Positions 33,974 to 42,611 of a stretch of 64,000 bases of DNA are shown one piece after another. Both the position numbers and the translations under genes were made by a program. Position 1 is the stretch's first letter. Every line of letters begins with the position of its first letter. The DNA is from Streptomyces sp. JH14. Its GTDB lineage: Bacteria; Actinomycetota; Actinomycetes; Streptomycetales; Streptomycetaceae. A model generated the notes under the pieces. That model saw only the letters and a list, made by a program, of their open reading frames with translations, searched no databases and was not told where the DNA came from. Where the stretch lies: contig NZ_JAJNEL010000001.1 in the NCBI RefSeq assembly GCF_029428675.1, positions 1,860,001-1,924,000 on the forward strand, read 5' to 3'.

Positions 33974-35773
33974 ATGCCGCAGACGCCGAACGATCAGCCC
34001 GCCGGGGAGCAGCCGCTCCCCGATCCGCGCAAGGACCGGGCGGGTGGCGGTGTCGTCCCCGTTCTCGCCTTCGCGGGTATCACCGTCGCGGTGATGCAGA
34101 CCCTGCTCGTCCCCGTCATCAAGGACCTGCCCGCCCTTCTCCACACCGATCCGTCCAACGCCACCTGGGTCCTGACCGCGACGCTGCTCGCGGGTGCCGT
34201 CGCCACGCCGATCATGGGCAGGCTCGGCGACCTCTACGGCAAGCGGAAGATGCTGCTCGCCAGCCTCGCCGTCATGGTGATCGGCTCGTTGATCTGCGCC
34301 TTCACCGATGAACTCATGGTCATGATCGTGGGGCGGGCGCTCCAGGGCTTCGCCATGGGCGCCATCCCGCTGGGCATCGGCATCATGCGCGACGAGCTGC
34401 CGCGCGAGAAGCTCGGCTCGGCGATGGCGCTGATGAGCTCCTCGATCGGGGTGGGCGGCGGACTCGCACTGCCCGCCGCCGCGCTCGTCGCCCAGCACGC
34501 CGACTGGCACACGCTGTTCTTCGGCGCGGCCGGGCTCGGGGTGCTGTCGATGGCGCTGACCGTCCTCGCCGTACCGGAGACCTCGCTGCGCGCGCCCGGC
34601 CGCTTCGATCTGCCCGGTGCACTCGGGCTCTCGCTCGGGCTGGTCTGCCTGCTGCTGCCGATCACCAAGGGCAGCGACTGGGGCTGGACCTCGGCCGGCA
34701 CGCTCGGGCTGATCGCCGCGTCCCTGGTGATCCTGGTGCTGTGGGGGCTCTTCGAGCTGCGCAGCCCGGCTCCGCTGGTCGATCTGCGGACCTCGGCCCG
34801 GCGCGAGGTGCTGCTGACCAACCTCGCCTCGGTGATGGTCGGCGTCGCGTTCTACGCGGTCTCGCTCGTCCTGCCGCAGCTGCTGCAGCTTCCGGTGTCG
34901 ACCGGGTACGGCCTCGGGCAGTCGATGGTCGTGGCGGGGCTGTGCGTGGCGCCGCTGGGTCTGACGATGATGTTCGTCGCCCCGCTGTACGCACGGCTGT
35001 CCGCCCGCCGCGGGCCCAAGGTGTCTCTGATGCTCGGCCTGCTGGTCATCGCGATCGGTTACGGCGCTGGGCTCGGTCTGCTGAGCGCCGCCTGGCAGAC
35101 CGTGGTGATCGCGGTGGTGCTCGGGGCCGGTATCGGACTCGCGTACTCCTCGCTGCCCGCGCTGATCATCGGGGCCGTCGACCCGTCGGAGACGGGCGCC
35201 GCCAACGGTCTGAACACACTGATGCGGTCGATCGGGACATCGGTGTCGAGCGCCGTGATCGGCATGGTGCTCGCCAACACCTCGGTGCGGACGGGGCCGG
35301 TGCCGGTTCCCTCGATGGAGGGTTTCCGGACCTCCTTCATGATCGCTACGGGTGCGGTGGTGATCGGCCTGGTGCTGGCCGCGTTCCTGCCGTCGCAGCG
35401 CGAGGCGATGCGGCCGGTACTGCTGGCGAGCAGCACGGACGAGGCGGCGCCCGCCCAGGAGGCCTCGCGTCCGGACGCCGGTCCGGCCGGCTTCCGGGGC
35501 AGGGTGCTGGAGGCGGACGGCACACCTGTGGCCCGCGCCAACGTCACGCTGATCGACCGGACGGGACGGCAGGCCGGGCTCACCGTCACGGACGACGCCG
35601 GCCGGTACGCCCTGGCCGCCCCGTCCGCCGGGACCTTCGTCCTGGCCGGCTCCGCCACCGGGTACGCGCCACGTGCCGTGCCGACGGCGTACCCGGCGAC
35701 CGGCGCTCCGGTCGAGGTCGACCTCGTACTGACGGCCGACGCATCGGTGCGCCGGGCGGCGGTGCCGTCGTGA
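33974..35773 (+). CDS. MFS drug-efflux-type transporter with C-terminal regulatory-like domain
   Basis: 599 aa. Residues about 20-485 form a 14-segment DHA2-type proton antiporter, with RLGDLYGKRKMLLASL (motif A) and PLGIGIMRDELPREKLGSAMALMSSSIGVGGGLALP (motif C region). Residues about 510-590 are a carboxypeptidase regulatory-like beta-sandwich (GFRGRVLEADGTPVARANVTLIDRTGRQAG to APSAGTFVLAGSATGYAPR), an uncommon fusion for this family. ATG 33974 begins MPQTPNDQ. It is divergent from the acyl-CoA dehydrogenase and shares its operator region. The substrate is unknown. Confidence 0.88.
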   Translation: MPQTPNDQPAGEQPLPDPRKDRAGGGVVPVLAFAGITVAVMQTLLVPVIKDLPALLHTDPSNATWVLTATLLAGAVATPIMGRLGDLYGKRKMLLASLAVMVIGSLICAFTDELMVMIVGRALQGFAMGAIPLGIGIMRDELPREKLGSAMALMSSSIGVGGGLALPAAALVAQHADWHTLFFGAAGLGVLSMALTVLAVPETSLRAPGRFDLPGALGLSLGLVCLLLPITKGSDWGWTSAGTLGLIAASLVILVLWGLFELRSPAPLVDLRTSARREVLLTNLASVMVGVAFYAVSLVLPQLLQLPVSTGYGLGQSMVVAGLCVAPLGLTMMFVAPLYARLSARRGPKVSLMLGLLVIAIGYGAGLGLLSAAWQTVVIAVVLGAGIGLAYSSLPALIIGAVDPSETGAANGLNTLMRSIGTSVSSAVIGMVLANTSVRTGPVPVPSMEGFRTSFMIATGAVVIGLVLAAFLPSQREAMRPVLLASSTDEAAPAQEASRPDAGPAGFRGRVLEADGTPVARANVTLIDRTGRQAGLTVTDDAGRYALAAPSAGTFVLAGSATGYAPRAVPTAYPATGAPVEVDLVLTADASVRRAAVPS

Positions 35774-35931
35774 GCGGCTGAGAGAGCGCCGGAGGGCGGT
35801 GCGCCGTGAGCGGCCGAGAGGGCGGTCCCGCCCGGAGGACCGTCCCGCCTGCGACCCCCGCCGACACCGCCGACCAGGCCGTACGGCACCATGGGGCGCC
35901 GTTCGATCCCCGTACCGCCAGGAGGAACCCC

Positions 35932-36576
35932 GTGGCCGCCGAGCCCAAGCCCGAGATTCTCGCCGCCTTCCAGGCCGCCAAGGGGTTCATGCCGGTGGTC
36001 GAGGGGCTCGCCCTGCATGCGGCCGCCACCGACGCCGCCACGCTCGGTCTGCCGCTGCTGGAGGTCGGAACGTACTGCGGGCGGTCCACGATCCTGCTCG
36101 CCGATGCCGCCCGGGCGGCGGGTGTGAGCGCGCTCACCGTCGACCACCACCGGGGCAGCGAGGAGCAGCAGCCGGGCTGGGAGTACCACGACCCGACCGT
36201 CGTGGACCCGGAGGTCGGACGGATGGACACGCTGCCGACGTTCCGCCGCACCCTGCACGCGGCCGGGCTCGAGGACCACGTGGTGGCGCTCGTCGGCCGG
36301 TCCCCGCAGGTCGCGGCGGTCTGGGGCGGGAATCTCGGCTTCGTGTTCATCGACGGCGGCCACACCGACGAGCATGCGAACGGCGACTACGAGGGCTGGG
36401 CGCCGCATGTCGCCGAGGGCGGCCTGCTCGTGATCCACGACGTGTTCCCCGATCCCGCGCACGGTGGCCAGGCCCCGTACCGGGTGTATCTGCGGGCCCT
36501 GGAGTCCGGAGCGTTCACCGAGGTGTCGGTCACGGACTCGCTGCGCGTCCTGCGCCGTACGGGAACGGGGATCTGA
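35932..36576 (+). CDS. Class I SAM-dependent methyltransferase (Methyltransf_24)
   Basis: 214 aa Rossmann methyltransferase. Motif I is PLLEVGTYCGRSTILLADAA; later ALTVDHHRGSEEQQPGW, LGFVFIDGGHTDEHANGDYEGWAPHV and LLVIHDVFPDP resemble O-methyltransferase-like Methyltransf_24 proteins. I chose GTG 35932 because AGGAGG precedes it at ideal spacing; a GTG at 35806 would add 42 mostly low-complexity residues. The amidase gene follows 22 bp later. Substrate unknown. Confidence 0.85.
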   Translation: MAAEPKPEILAAFQAAKGFMPVVEGLALHAAATDAATLGLPLLEVGTYCGRSTILLADAARAAGVSALTVDHHRGSEEQQPGWEYHDPTVVDPEVGRMDTLPTFRRTLHAAGLEDHVVALVGRSPQVAAVWGGNLGFVFIDGGHTDEHANGDYEGWAPHVAEGGLLVIHDVFPDPAHGGQAPYRVYLRALESGAFTEVSVTDSLRVLRRTGTGI

Positions 36577-36598
36577 GCGGCCCGGATAGCATCGCGGC

Positions 36599-37552
36599 GT
36601 GCCGTACGACGACAGCGTTCCCCCCGCCGCCCCACATGCCGCCCAGCATCGCGTCCGCCGCCTGCTCACCGCCGCCGCACTCGCCTCCGTATGCCTCACC
36701 GCGGGCTGCGGCGGTGCCGGCGACGGCGGAGGGAGCGGGCCGGCTCGGCCGCGCGCGGGCAGCAGCGGTGCCGCGTCGTCGCCGTCGCCCACGGCTTCGG
36801 CTTCGCCCTCGAAGAGCGGCCCGGCGGCCGACGCGTCCGCACCCGCCCCGGCGAAGTCCGCGAACGGCACGCGGTCCGGGCCGCTCGCGGGCAGGACCGT
36901 CGTCATCGACCCCGGGCACAACCCCCGTAACCATGAGCACACCCGCGAGATCGGCCGCCAGGTGGACATCGGCACGACGCACAAGGAGTGCGACACCACC
37001 GGTACGTCCACCGACTCCGGTTATGCGGAGGCCCGGTTCACGCTCGATGTGTCGCACCGGCTGCGTGCGCTGCTCCAGGCACAGGGCGCGAAGGTGATCC
37101 TGACGTACGACGACGACCGCCCGTTCGGGCCGTGTGTCGACGAGCGGGCGCGGATCGGCAACAACGCCAAGGCCGATGCGGTCGTTTCGGTGCATGCGGA
37201 CGGGTCCGCGGCCGGCAACCGGGGGTTCCATGTGATCCTCCCCGCACGGGTGCGCGGTGGGGCCGCGGACACGTCGAAGATCGTGGATCCGTCGCGCGAT
37301 CTCGGCACCCGGATCGCGGGGCTCTTCGTCCGCGCCACCGGAAGCGCGCCTTCCAACTACGTCGGCGGTCATACGGGGTTGGACACCCGGAGCGATCTGG
37401 GCGGACTAAATCTGTCGACCGTGCCCAAAGTGTTCATCGAATGCGGCAATATGCGTGATCCGAAGGACGCCGCTCTGCTCACCAGCGCGGGCTGGCGTCA
37501 GAAGGCCGCACAAGGCATTGCGGACGGCATCAGCTCCTACCTCAACGGGTAA
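36599..37552 (+). CDS. N-acetylmuramoyl-L-alanine amidase lipoprotein
   Basis: 317 aa Amidase_3 enzyme that cleaves the bond between muramic acid and the stem peptide of peptidoglycan. A lipoprotein signal ends VCLTAGCGG; a Ser/Pro/Ala linker follows to about residue 90. The catalytic domain has VVIDPGHNPRN, DVSHRLRALLQAQGAKVILTYDDD, VVSVHADGS and VFIECGNMRDPKDA, giving the zinc ligands and catalytic Glu. An insert QVDIGTTHKECDTTGTSTDSGYAE occurs between them. The GTG start is at 36599. It acts outside the membrane in cell-wall turnover. Confidence 0.92.
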   Translation: MPYDDSVPPAAPHAAQHRVRRLLTAAALASVCLTAGCGGAGDGGGSGPARPRAGSSGAASSPSPTASASPSKSGPAADASAPAPAKSANGTRSGPLAGRTVVIDPGHNPRNHEHTREIGRQVDIGTTHKECDTTGTSTDSGYAEARFTLDVSHRLRALLQAQGAKVILTYDDDRPFGPCVDERARIGNNAKADAVVSVHADGSAAGNRGFHVILPARVRGGAADTSKIVDPSRDLGTRIAGLFVRATGSAPSNYVGGHTGLDTRSDLGGLNLSTVPKVFIECGNMRDPKDAALLTSAGWRQKAAQGIADGISSYLNG

Positions 37553-37748
37553 GCAGAGGAAGTTGTGCGGGAGTTGTGCGGTGGATTCCGGGGGATGACC
37601 ACCCATGGGCCGGGCCGGGACACAAGCTGTCCGGTCAGACGATAGATTCATCCGTACGATGGGGAGCCGCCCTGAGCTTCGCGCCGTACCCGCCGTACCG
37701 GCGGCATCGACGACCGCCCCGACGAGACGACCGACTAAGGACCTTCAC

Positions 37749-38561
37749 GTGAATATCCGCTCCCTCACTCGAGGCGATGGCGTGGTGATCGGCGCAGCGG
37801 TGGTGCTGTTCATCGCCTCTTTCCTCGATTACATCTCCTACAACGGTCTCAGCGGAGCGCCGAACGCCTGGGATTCGCTGGGCAATGCGATCGGCGTCTA
37901 CATGGTCGGGGTGGCCGGTGCGGCTCTGATCGTGTTCTCCCGTTCGCAGCCGCAGCCCCGCAAGATCGCGGGTCTGGAACTCGGCCCGTTCGGTGTCGCG
38001 GCCACGGTCTTCACCGCGTGGAACATCCTCTGGACGATCATCGACCTCGGCCAGGTCGACGCCGGAGCAGGCCTTGTCCTCGGCCTGATCGCCGCGCTGG
38101 TACTGGCCGGTGGCGCGATCGCCACCCCGCTCGTCCCGGCCCTCAAGGCCCCGCTGGTGAGCGCCCCGCGCCCGCAGGCCGTGCAGTCGCCGTACGGCGC
38201 CCAGCCGCAGCCCGGCCAGGGGTACGGCTACCCGGGCGCCCAGCAGCAGCAGCCGTACGGCGCCCAGCCGGGCCAGCCGTACGGTGCGCAGCCGCAGCCC
38301 GGTCAGCCCGACCCCGCCCCGCACGCACAGCAGGCCTCCCAGGGCGGCGCCGCGCCGGCCGGTGACTTCACGCCGTTCTGGTTCGCGGTGCCGGTGGCCC
38401 GTCCGCTGTACGGCGAGGACGGTTCGCCGAGCCCGATCGCCGAACTGGCGCCGGGCACCTGGTATCTCGCGGTGGAGCAGCGCGGTCCGGGTCTCGTCGC
38501 TCAGACCCAGGACGGCCGTCGCGGTGTGCTGCAGGACACCACGGGCATCCAGCGCGGCTGA
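37749..38561 (+). CDS. Membrane protein with Gln/Pro/Tyr repeats
   Basis: 270 aa. Four hydrophobic segments span about residues 12-140 (DUF5336-like: GVVIGAAVVLFIASFLDYIS, AIGVYMVGVAGAALIVFS, FGVAATVFTAWNILWTIID, LVLGLIAALVLAGGAIA). Residues about 150-205 are repeats of PYGAQPQPGQ type. The C-terminal part, GDFTPFWFAVPVARPLYGEDG to TWYLAVEQRGPGLVAQTQDGRRGVLQDTTGIQRG, is a small soluble domain. GTG 37749 is preceded by AAGGA. Such proteins are common in actinobacteria and have no proven function. A terminator follows. Confidence 0.8.
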   Translation: MNIRSLTRGDGVVIGAAVVLFIASFLDYISYNGLSGAPNAWDSLGNAIGVYMVGVAGAALIVFSRSQPQPRKIAGLELGPFGVAATVFTAWNILWTIIDLGQVDAGAGLVLGLIAALVLAGGAIATPLVPALKAPLVSAPRPQAVQSPYGAQPQPGQGYGYPGAQQQQPYGAQPGQPYGAQPQPGQPDPAPHAQQASQGGAAPAGDFTPFWFAVPVARPLYGEDGSPSPIAELAPGTWYLAVEQRGPGLVAQTQDGRRGVLQDTTGIQRG

Positions 38562-38579
38562 CCGCAGCCCGTTCCGGCC

Positions 38580-38607
38580 GGCCCCTCGCCCTTCCGGGCG
38601 GGGGGCC
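38580..38607 (+). terminator. Hairpin terminator after membrane protein gene
   Basis: GGCCCCTCGCCC (38580-38591) pairs with GGGCGGGGGGCC (38596-38607) around TTCC, with one T-G wobble. It closes the transcript before the next promoter. Confidence 0.75.
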
Positions 38608-38638
38608 GCTGTCGTACCCTCCGTCGGTACGGATGGAA

Positions 38639-38653
38639 CTGACAGCCCGTCAG
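38639..38653. promoter_or_regulatory. CTGAC-N5-GTCAG operator, site 4
   Basis: CTGAC (38639-38643), AGCCC, GTCAG (38649-38653), 19 bp before the start codon of the F420 enzyme, a position where binding would block transcription or elongation. Confidence 0.65.
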
Positions 38654-38672
38654 GCATGGTGGGAGGACCGGT

Positions 38673-39686
38673 ATGCGGCTCGGACTCGCTCTCGGCTACT
38701 GGGGCCGCGGCCCCAACCCCGCCCATCTGGAGCTCGCCCGCGAGGCCGAGCGGCTGGGCTACGACTCGGTGTGGACGGCGGAGGCCTGGGGATCCGACGC
38801 CTTCACCCCGCTGACCTGGATCGGCGCCCACACCTCCCGTATCCGGCTCGGTACGGGCATCGCGCAGATGGCGGCGCGCACCCCGACCGCGACCGCCACG
38901 CACGCCCTGACCCTCGACCATCTCTCCGGCGGCCGGATGATGCTCGGGCTGGGGCTGTCCGGACCACAGGTGGTGGAAGGCTGGTACGGGCGCCCGTTCC
39001 CGAAGAGCCCGCTGACCGCCACGCGTGAATACGTCGAGATCGTGCGTCAAGTACTCAGGCGCGAGGCCCCTGTTGAACTGGCCGGGCGCTTCCACCCGCT
39101 CCCGTACACCGGGCCGGACGCCACCGGCCTCGGCAAACCCCTCAAACCGATCACCCATCCGCTGCGCGCCGGGCTTCCCGTGCTCCTGGGCGCGGAGGGG
39201 CCGAAGAACATCGCACAGACGACGCGGATCGCGGACGGCTGGCTGCCGCTGTACTGGTCGCCGCTGCGCACCGACGTGTACGAGGCGTCGCTGGCCGATC
39301 TCCCCGACGGCTTCATGATCGCGCCGATGGCCCGCGCGCACGTCTGTGACGATGTCGCGGAGGGGCTGCTGCCGGTGAAGGTGATGCTCGGCTTCTACAT
39401 CGGGGGAATGGGGCACGCCGCCCGTAACTTCCATGCCGACCTGATGGCGCGGATGGGGTTCGAGGAGGAGGCGCGGCGGATCCAGCGGCTGTTCCTGGAG
39501 GGCCGCAAGGAGGAGGCGGTGCTGGCCGTGCCGGACGCGTTCGCCGACGAGATCTCGCTCGTCGGTCCGCGTGAACGGATCGCGCAGCGGCTGGAGTTGT
39601 GGCGCAAGGGCCCGGTGACCGACCTGCTGGTCACAGCACCGGACCTGCACACCCTGCGCGTTCTGGCCGACCTCGTCAACACCTGA
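38673..39686 (+). CDS. LLM-class F420-dependent oxidoreductase (Rv3520c-like)
   Basis: 337 aa luciferase-like enzyme. It begins MRLGLALGYWGRGPNP and shows EAERLGYDSVWTAEAWGSDAFTPL, RIRLGTGIAQMAARTPTATATHALTLDHLSGGRMMLGLGLSGPQVVEGWYGRPF and VLLGAEGPKNIAQTTRIADGWLPLYW, the pattern of the TIGR03559 subgroup that includes mycobacterial Rv3520c, encoded in the cholesterol-catabolism region. GGGAGG upstream drives ATG 38673. A CTGAC-N5-GTCAG operator sits 19 bp before the start, linking it to the acyl-catabolism genes of this window. Confidence 0.88.
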   Translation: MRLGLALGYWGRGPNPAHLELAREAERLGYDSVWTAEAWGSDAFTPLTWIGAHTSRIRLGTGIAQMAARTPTATATHALTLDHLSGGRMMLGLGLSGPQVVEGWYGRPFPKSPLTATREYVEIVRQVLRREAPVELAGRFHPLPYTGPDATGLGKPLKPITHPLRAGLPVLLGAEGPKNIAQTTRIADGWLPLYWSPLRTDVYEASLADLPDGFMIAPMARAHVCDDVAEGLLPVKVMLGFYIGGMGHAARNFHADLMARMGFEEEARRIQRLFLEGRKEEAVLAVPDAFADEISLVGPRERIAQRLELWRKGPVTDLLVTAPDLHTLRVLADLVNT

Positions 39687-39695
39687 GCGCCCGCC

Positions 39696-40472
39696 TCAGC
39701 GGAACGTCGCACGCTCCAGCCAGAAGTCCAGCAGCTCCCGCTCCCCCAGCACCTCCACCCGGCCGCCGTCCACGCCCTGCCGCCGGTTGAACACCAGCAT
39801 CAGATCCGTCAGCGGCCCGCGCACCGCGACCGTCGCCTTCTCATGCGCCCGCCGCCAGGTGAACCCGTCCGCGCCGAACTCGATCAGCCACTCCGCCCCG
39901 GGCACATCCGTGGCATGCAGATGGAGGGACCGTCCGGCTCCGCGGAGTTCCGCGGCCTCCGGGTCCCCCTCGGACTGGGCGAAGGCGACGATCTCCAGCC
40001 ATTCGTCGATCGTGTCGGCCGCCAGTTCGGGCGCCACCTCGTAGCCGGCGTCCACCGCGACGGCCGCGTCGGCGCGGTGGACGACCGTCTCGTGGGCCAT
40101 GCGCCGCGCCCAGAATCCGCTGCTCCGGTCCCACGACCAGGTCCAGACCGGCTGCCCGGCGCCGGCCTCGCGCAGGGCGGCGACGGTCCGCGCGGCCCCG
40201 TCGGCCAGCCAGGCGTCGAGCACCGCGGCGTCGTCGCCGTCCGGCGTGAACTGCGGCACCCGCTCGTCCGGGAGCGCCTCGGTCGCCCGGGTACGGACGA
40301 TCTCACCGGCCCAGCGCTGGGCGCCGCCGACATGCACGGCGAGGTCGCGCAGCGTCCATCCGGGGCAGGTCGGAACCTTCGCGTCGAGGCCCCTGCCGCT
40401 GATCAGCGCCCTCAACCCGTCGGTCTGACGGAGGATCTCTTCGCAGTAGTGGTCGTGCGCCAGAAGCGTCAT
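39696..40472 (-). CDS. Maleylpyruvate-isomerase-family mycothiol-dependent enzyme
   Basis: 258 aa DinB/MDMPI-fold protein. The N-terminal four-helix bundle carries the family pattern CPGWTLRDLAVHVGGAQRWAGEIV and HETVVHRADAAVAVD, whose His/Glu residues bind the metal; the C-terminal SCP2-like part ends VEVLGERELLDFWLERATFR. Family members transfer or use mycothiol, the actinobacterial thiol. It is convergent with the F420 enzyme gene (9 bp apart). No pathway partner is visible. Confidence 0.85.
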   Translation of the reverse strand: MTLLAHDHYCEEILRQTDGLRALISGRGLDAKVPTCPGWTLRDLAVHVGGAQRWAGEIVRTRATEALPDERVPQFTPDGDDAAVLDAWLADGAARTVAALREAGAGQPVWTWSWDRSSGFWARRMAHETVVHRADAAVAVDAGYEVAPELAADTIDEWLEIVAFAQSEGDPEAAELRGAGRSLHLHATDVPGAEWLIEFGADGFTWRRAHEKATVAVRGPLTDLMLVFNRRQGVDGGRVEVLGERELLDFWLERATFR

Positions 40473-40510
40473 GGCAGCACCCTAGTGCGCCGGTGACGGC
40501 GCCCCGCAGG

Positions 40511-41062
40511 TCATCCGCCGAGCTGGGAGGCGGTCGGCACCTTGTCCTTCACCTCGGCGCCCGCACTCTTGCCCGCATCCTTGACGCTGTTGATGACGGA
40601 CTCGAAGGCACCGACGTCCCCCGCGCCCGCCTCGCCGCTGCGGAGCTTCGTGCCGAGCCCCTTGAGCGACTCGATGCCTGCCGTCAGTGGCGCGATCGCC
40701 TTCGACAGCAGCGGGTCGCCCTTGGCGTTGACCGTCGCGGCCTTGAGCCGGTTGTAGGCGAAGCCTCCCGCAAGACCTGCCTTGACGAGGGCGAACGTGC
40801 GTCCGTCCGCACCCTTCTTGAACTTGCCCGCGCGGTACGGCTTGATGATCCACTGATACGTCGCACCCGCCGCGAGCCCCGCATTGGCGACGAACCGCGT
40901 CTTGGCCAGCTTCTGTTTCTCTGCCGACGCCGTACCGCTCGGTGACGCGGACGCGCTCGCGCCGGTGCCTGAGTCGTTGCCGCACGCCGTGGCGGTCACC
41001 AGCACGGTGCAGGACAACAGCAGCGCCACGAACAGACGGCGGAGCGGTACGGAACTGGGCAC
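40511..41062 (-). CDS. Putative lipoprotein, unknown function
   Basis: 183 aa. The signal segment RRLFVALLLSCTVLVTATACGND ends in a lipobox-like TATAC, so it is probably lipid-anchored outside the membrane. A Ser/Ala-rich linker follows, then a helical region (LAKTRFVANAGLAAGATYQWIIKPYRAGKFKKGADGRTFALVKAGLAGGFAYNRLKAA) conserved-looking but not recognised. It is upstream of the MDMPI gene by 38 bp and divergent from a small membrane protein. Confidence 0.7.
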   Translation of the reverse strand: MPSSVPLRRLFVALLLSCTVLVTATACGNDSGTGASASASPSGTASAEKQKLAKTRFVANAGLAAGATYQWIIKPYRAGKFKKGADGRTFALVKAGLAGGFAYNRLKAATVNAKGDPLLSKAIAPLTAGIESLKGLGTKLRSGEAGAGDVGAFESVINSVKDAGKSAGAEVKDKVPTASQLGG

Positions 41063-41215
41063 AGCGAGCCTCCCTGACGGGGCGCATCAGTAGCGGGTTC
41101 GACGACGGGTGACGCGGTGCGACACCTGCTGCCAGGCTCACCTCGCACCCGGTGCCACGCCACTCAAGAGGCGCCGGCCGGGTTTCGGACCGCGGAAAAC
41201 GGCAACCTGATATCC

Positions 41216-41509
41216 ATGTCTCCTGGAACAGGAACGAGAAGCAGCACAGCCGCACGTGTCATAGCCGTGGTGGCCGACGTCATGGCCGTCATCATCGGCC
41301 TGTGGATCCTGATGTACCTGCTGGAAGCCAACCGGGCCAACGACCTCGTGGGCTTCGTCAAGGACGCCGCCCGCTGGCTGGCCGGCTGGTCCTACGACCT
41401 GTTCACGTTCGACGACGAGTGGGCACGGGTCGTCTCCGGATACGGCCTCGCCGCCGCCGTCTATCTCTTCGTCGGACATGCGGTGGCGGGCCGGATCCGC
41501 CGTCTGTGA
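41216..41509 (+). CDS. Small membrane protein, 97 aa
   Basis: ATG 41216 opens a 97-residue protein with two hydrophobic segments (AARVIAVVADVMAVIIGLWILMYLLEA and VVSGYGLAAAVYLFVGHAVAG) separated by an amphipathic loop with WLAGWSYDLFTFDDEWARV. No known family. No strong ribosome binding site is seen. It is divergent from the lipoprotein gene and convergent with the prenyltransferase-repeat gene. Confidence 0.65.
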   Translation: MSPGTGTRSSTAARVIAVVADVMAVIIGLWILMYLLEANRANDLVGFVKDAARWLAGWSYDLFTFDDEWARVVSGYGLAAAVYLFVGHAVAGRIRRL

Positions 41510-41534
41510 CCTGCCGGCCCGGCTGCTGCGCCCC

Positions 41535-42611
41535 CTAGGCGGCGCAGCAGTCGGGTTCCAGGCCCGCCGGCAGCCGTTCGCCGCCGAAGACCGCGGTGGT
41601 CGCCTCGTCGCCCCCCAGCGCGGCCACGGCGAGCAGCAGCGATCCGGCGGTCCAGGTGGTGTGCTCCTCCGGCCAGAACGCCCGGTTGCCCTCGAAGACG
41701 TACCCCGTCCAGTACATCCCGCCCTCGGCGCGCAGATGCTGAATGGACTGGAGGATTTCCAGGGCCCGGTCCGACTCCCCCATCACCCAGAGCGCCAGGG
41801 CGAGTTCGCAGCTCTCCCCGCCGGTCACCCAGGGGTTGGGCAGCACACAGCGCACCCCGAGGCCGGGAACGACGAAGCGGTCCCAGGCCTCTTCTATCCG
41901 TTCCTTGGCGGCCGCTCCGGTGAGCGCGCCGCCGAGGACCGGGTAGTACCAGTCCATCGAGTAGTGGCTCTTGTCGAGGAAGCGCTCGGGGTGGTTGCGG
42001 ATGGCGTGTGCGAGCGCGCCCGTCGCCAGTTCCCAGTCGGGCTGCGGCTCCTCGCGCTGCTCGGCGATGGCGAGTGCGCAGCGCAGCGCCTGGTGGATGG
42101 AGGAACAGCCGGTCAGCAGGGCGTCGTGGACGAGCGTGCCGTCGGGTTCGCGCTTCCAGCCGATCTGGCCGCCGGGCTGCTGGAGCCGCAGGACGAATTC
42201 GACGGCCGCGTAGACGGTCGGCCACATCCGGTCGACGAACCCGTCGTCGCCGGTGGCGAGGTAGTGGTGCCAGACGCCGACGGCGACGTACGCGCAGAAG
42301 TTGGACTCCAGGCCCCGATCGGTCGGCCGGTCCGGGTCGCCGTCGTGGTAGGCGGCATACCAGGAGCCGTCCGCGTTCTGGTGCCGGGCCAGCCAGTCGT
42401 ACGCGCGTTCCGCGGCGGCGTGCTCGCCCGCGGCGTCGAGGGCCATGGCGGCCTCGGTGTGGTCCCACGGGTCGAGGTGGTGGCCGCGGAACCAGGGCAG
42501 CGCGCCGTCCTCGCGCTGGACGGCGAGCAGCGCGGCAACGGTCTCCGTGGCCTGCTCGGCGGTGAGCACCCCGGGCAGCACGAGGTGTTCGGTCTGCTCG
42601 GGAGTGGTCAC
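41535..42611 (-). CDS. Prenyltransferase/squalene-cyclase-repeat protein
   Basis: 358 aa made of alpha/alpha-barrel repeats like those of terpene cyclases and prenyltransferases: ALPWFRGHHLDPWDHTEAAMAL, NADGSWYAAYHDGDP and PGGQIGWKREPDGTLVHDALLTG, ending TGYVFEGNRAFWPEEHTTWTAGSLLLA. No DxDD cyclase motif is evident, so it may instead bind or process a glycan or lipid. GTG 42611 overlaps the methyltransferase stop (GTGA). It is the third gene of a glycosyltransferase-methyltransferase-prenyltransferase-repeat operon running divergently from the KstR-like regulator. Confidence 0.75.
   Translation of the reverse strand: MTTPEQTEHLVLPGVLTAEQATETVAALLAVQREDGALPWFRGHHLDPWDHTEAAMALDAAGEHAAAERAYDWLARHQNADGSWYAAYHDGDPDRPTDRGLESNFCAYVAVGVWHHYLATGDDGFVDRMWPTVYAAVEFVLRLQQPGGQIGWKREPDGTLVHDALLTGCSSIHQALRCALAIAEQREEPQPDWELATGALAHAIRNHPERFLDKSHYSMDWYYPVLGGALTGAAAKERIEEAWDRFVVPGLGVRCVLPNPWVTGGESCELALALWVMGESDRALEILQSIQHLRAEGGMYWTGYVFEGNRAFWPEEHTTWTAGSLLLAVAALGGDEATTAVFGGERLPAGLEPDCCAA

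Noticed and set aside
38161..38345. Repetitive CCGCAGCCC-type DNA considered as a CRISPR-like or intergenic repeat
   Set aside because: The repeats are in frame and encode Gln/Pro/Gly/Tyr units of a membrane protein; spacing is irregular and there are no spacers.
41535..42611. Squalene-hopene or other terpene cyclase assignment
   Set aside because: The repeats resemble that fold but no DxDD motif was found, so only the repeat class is called.
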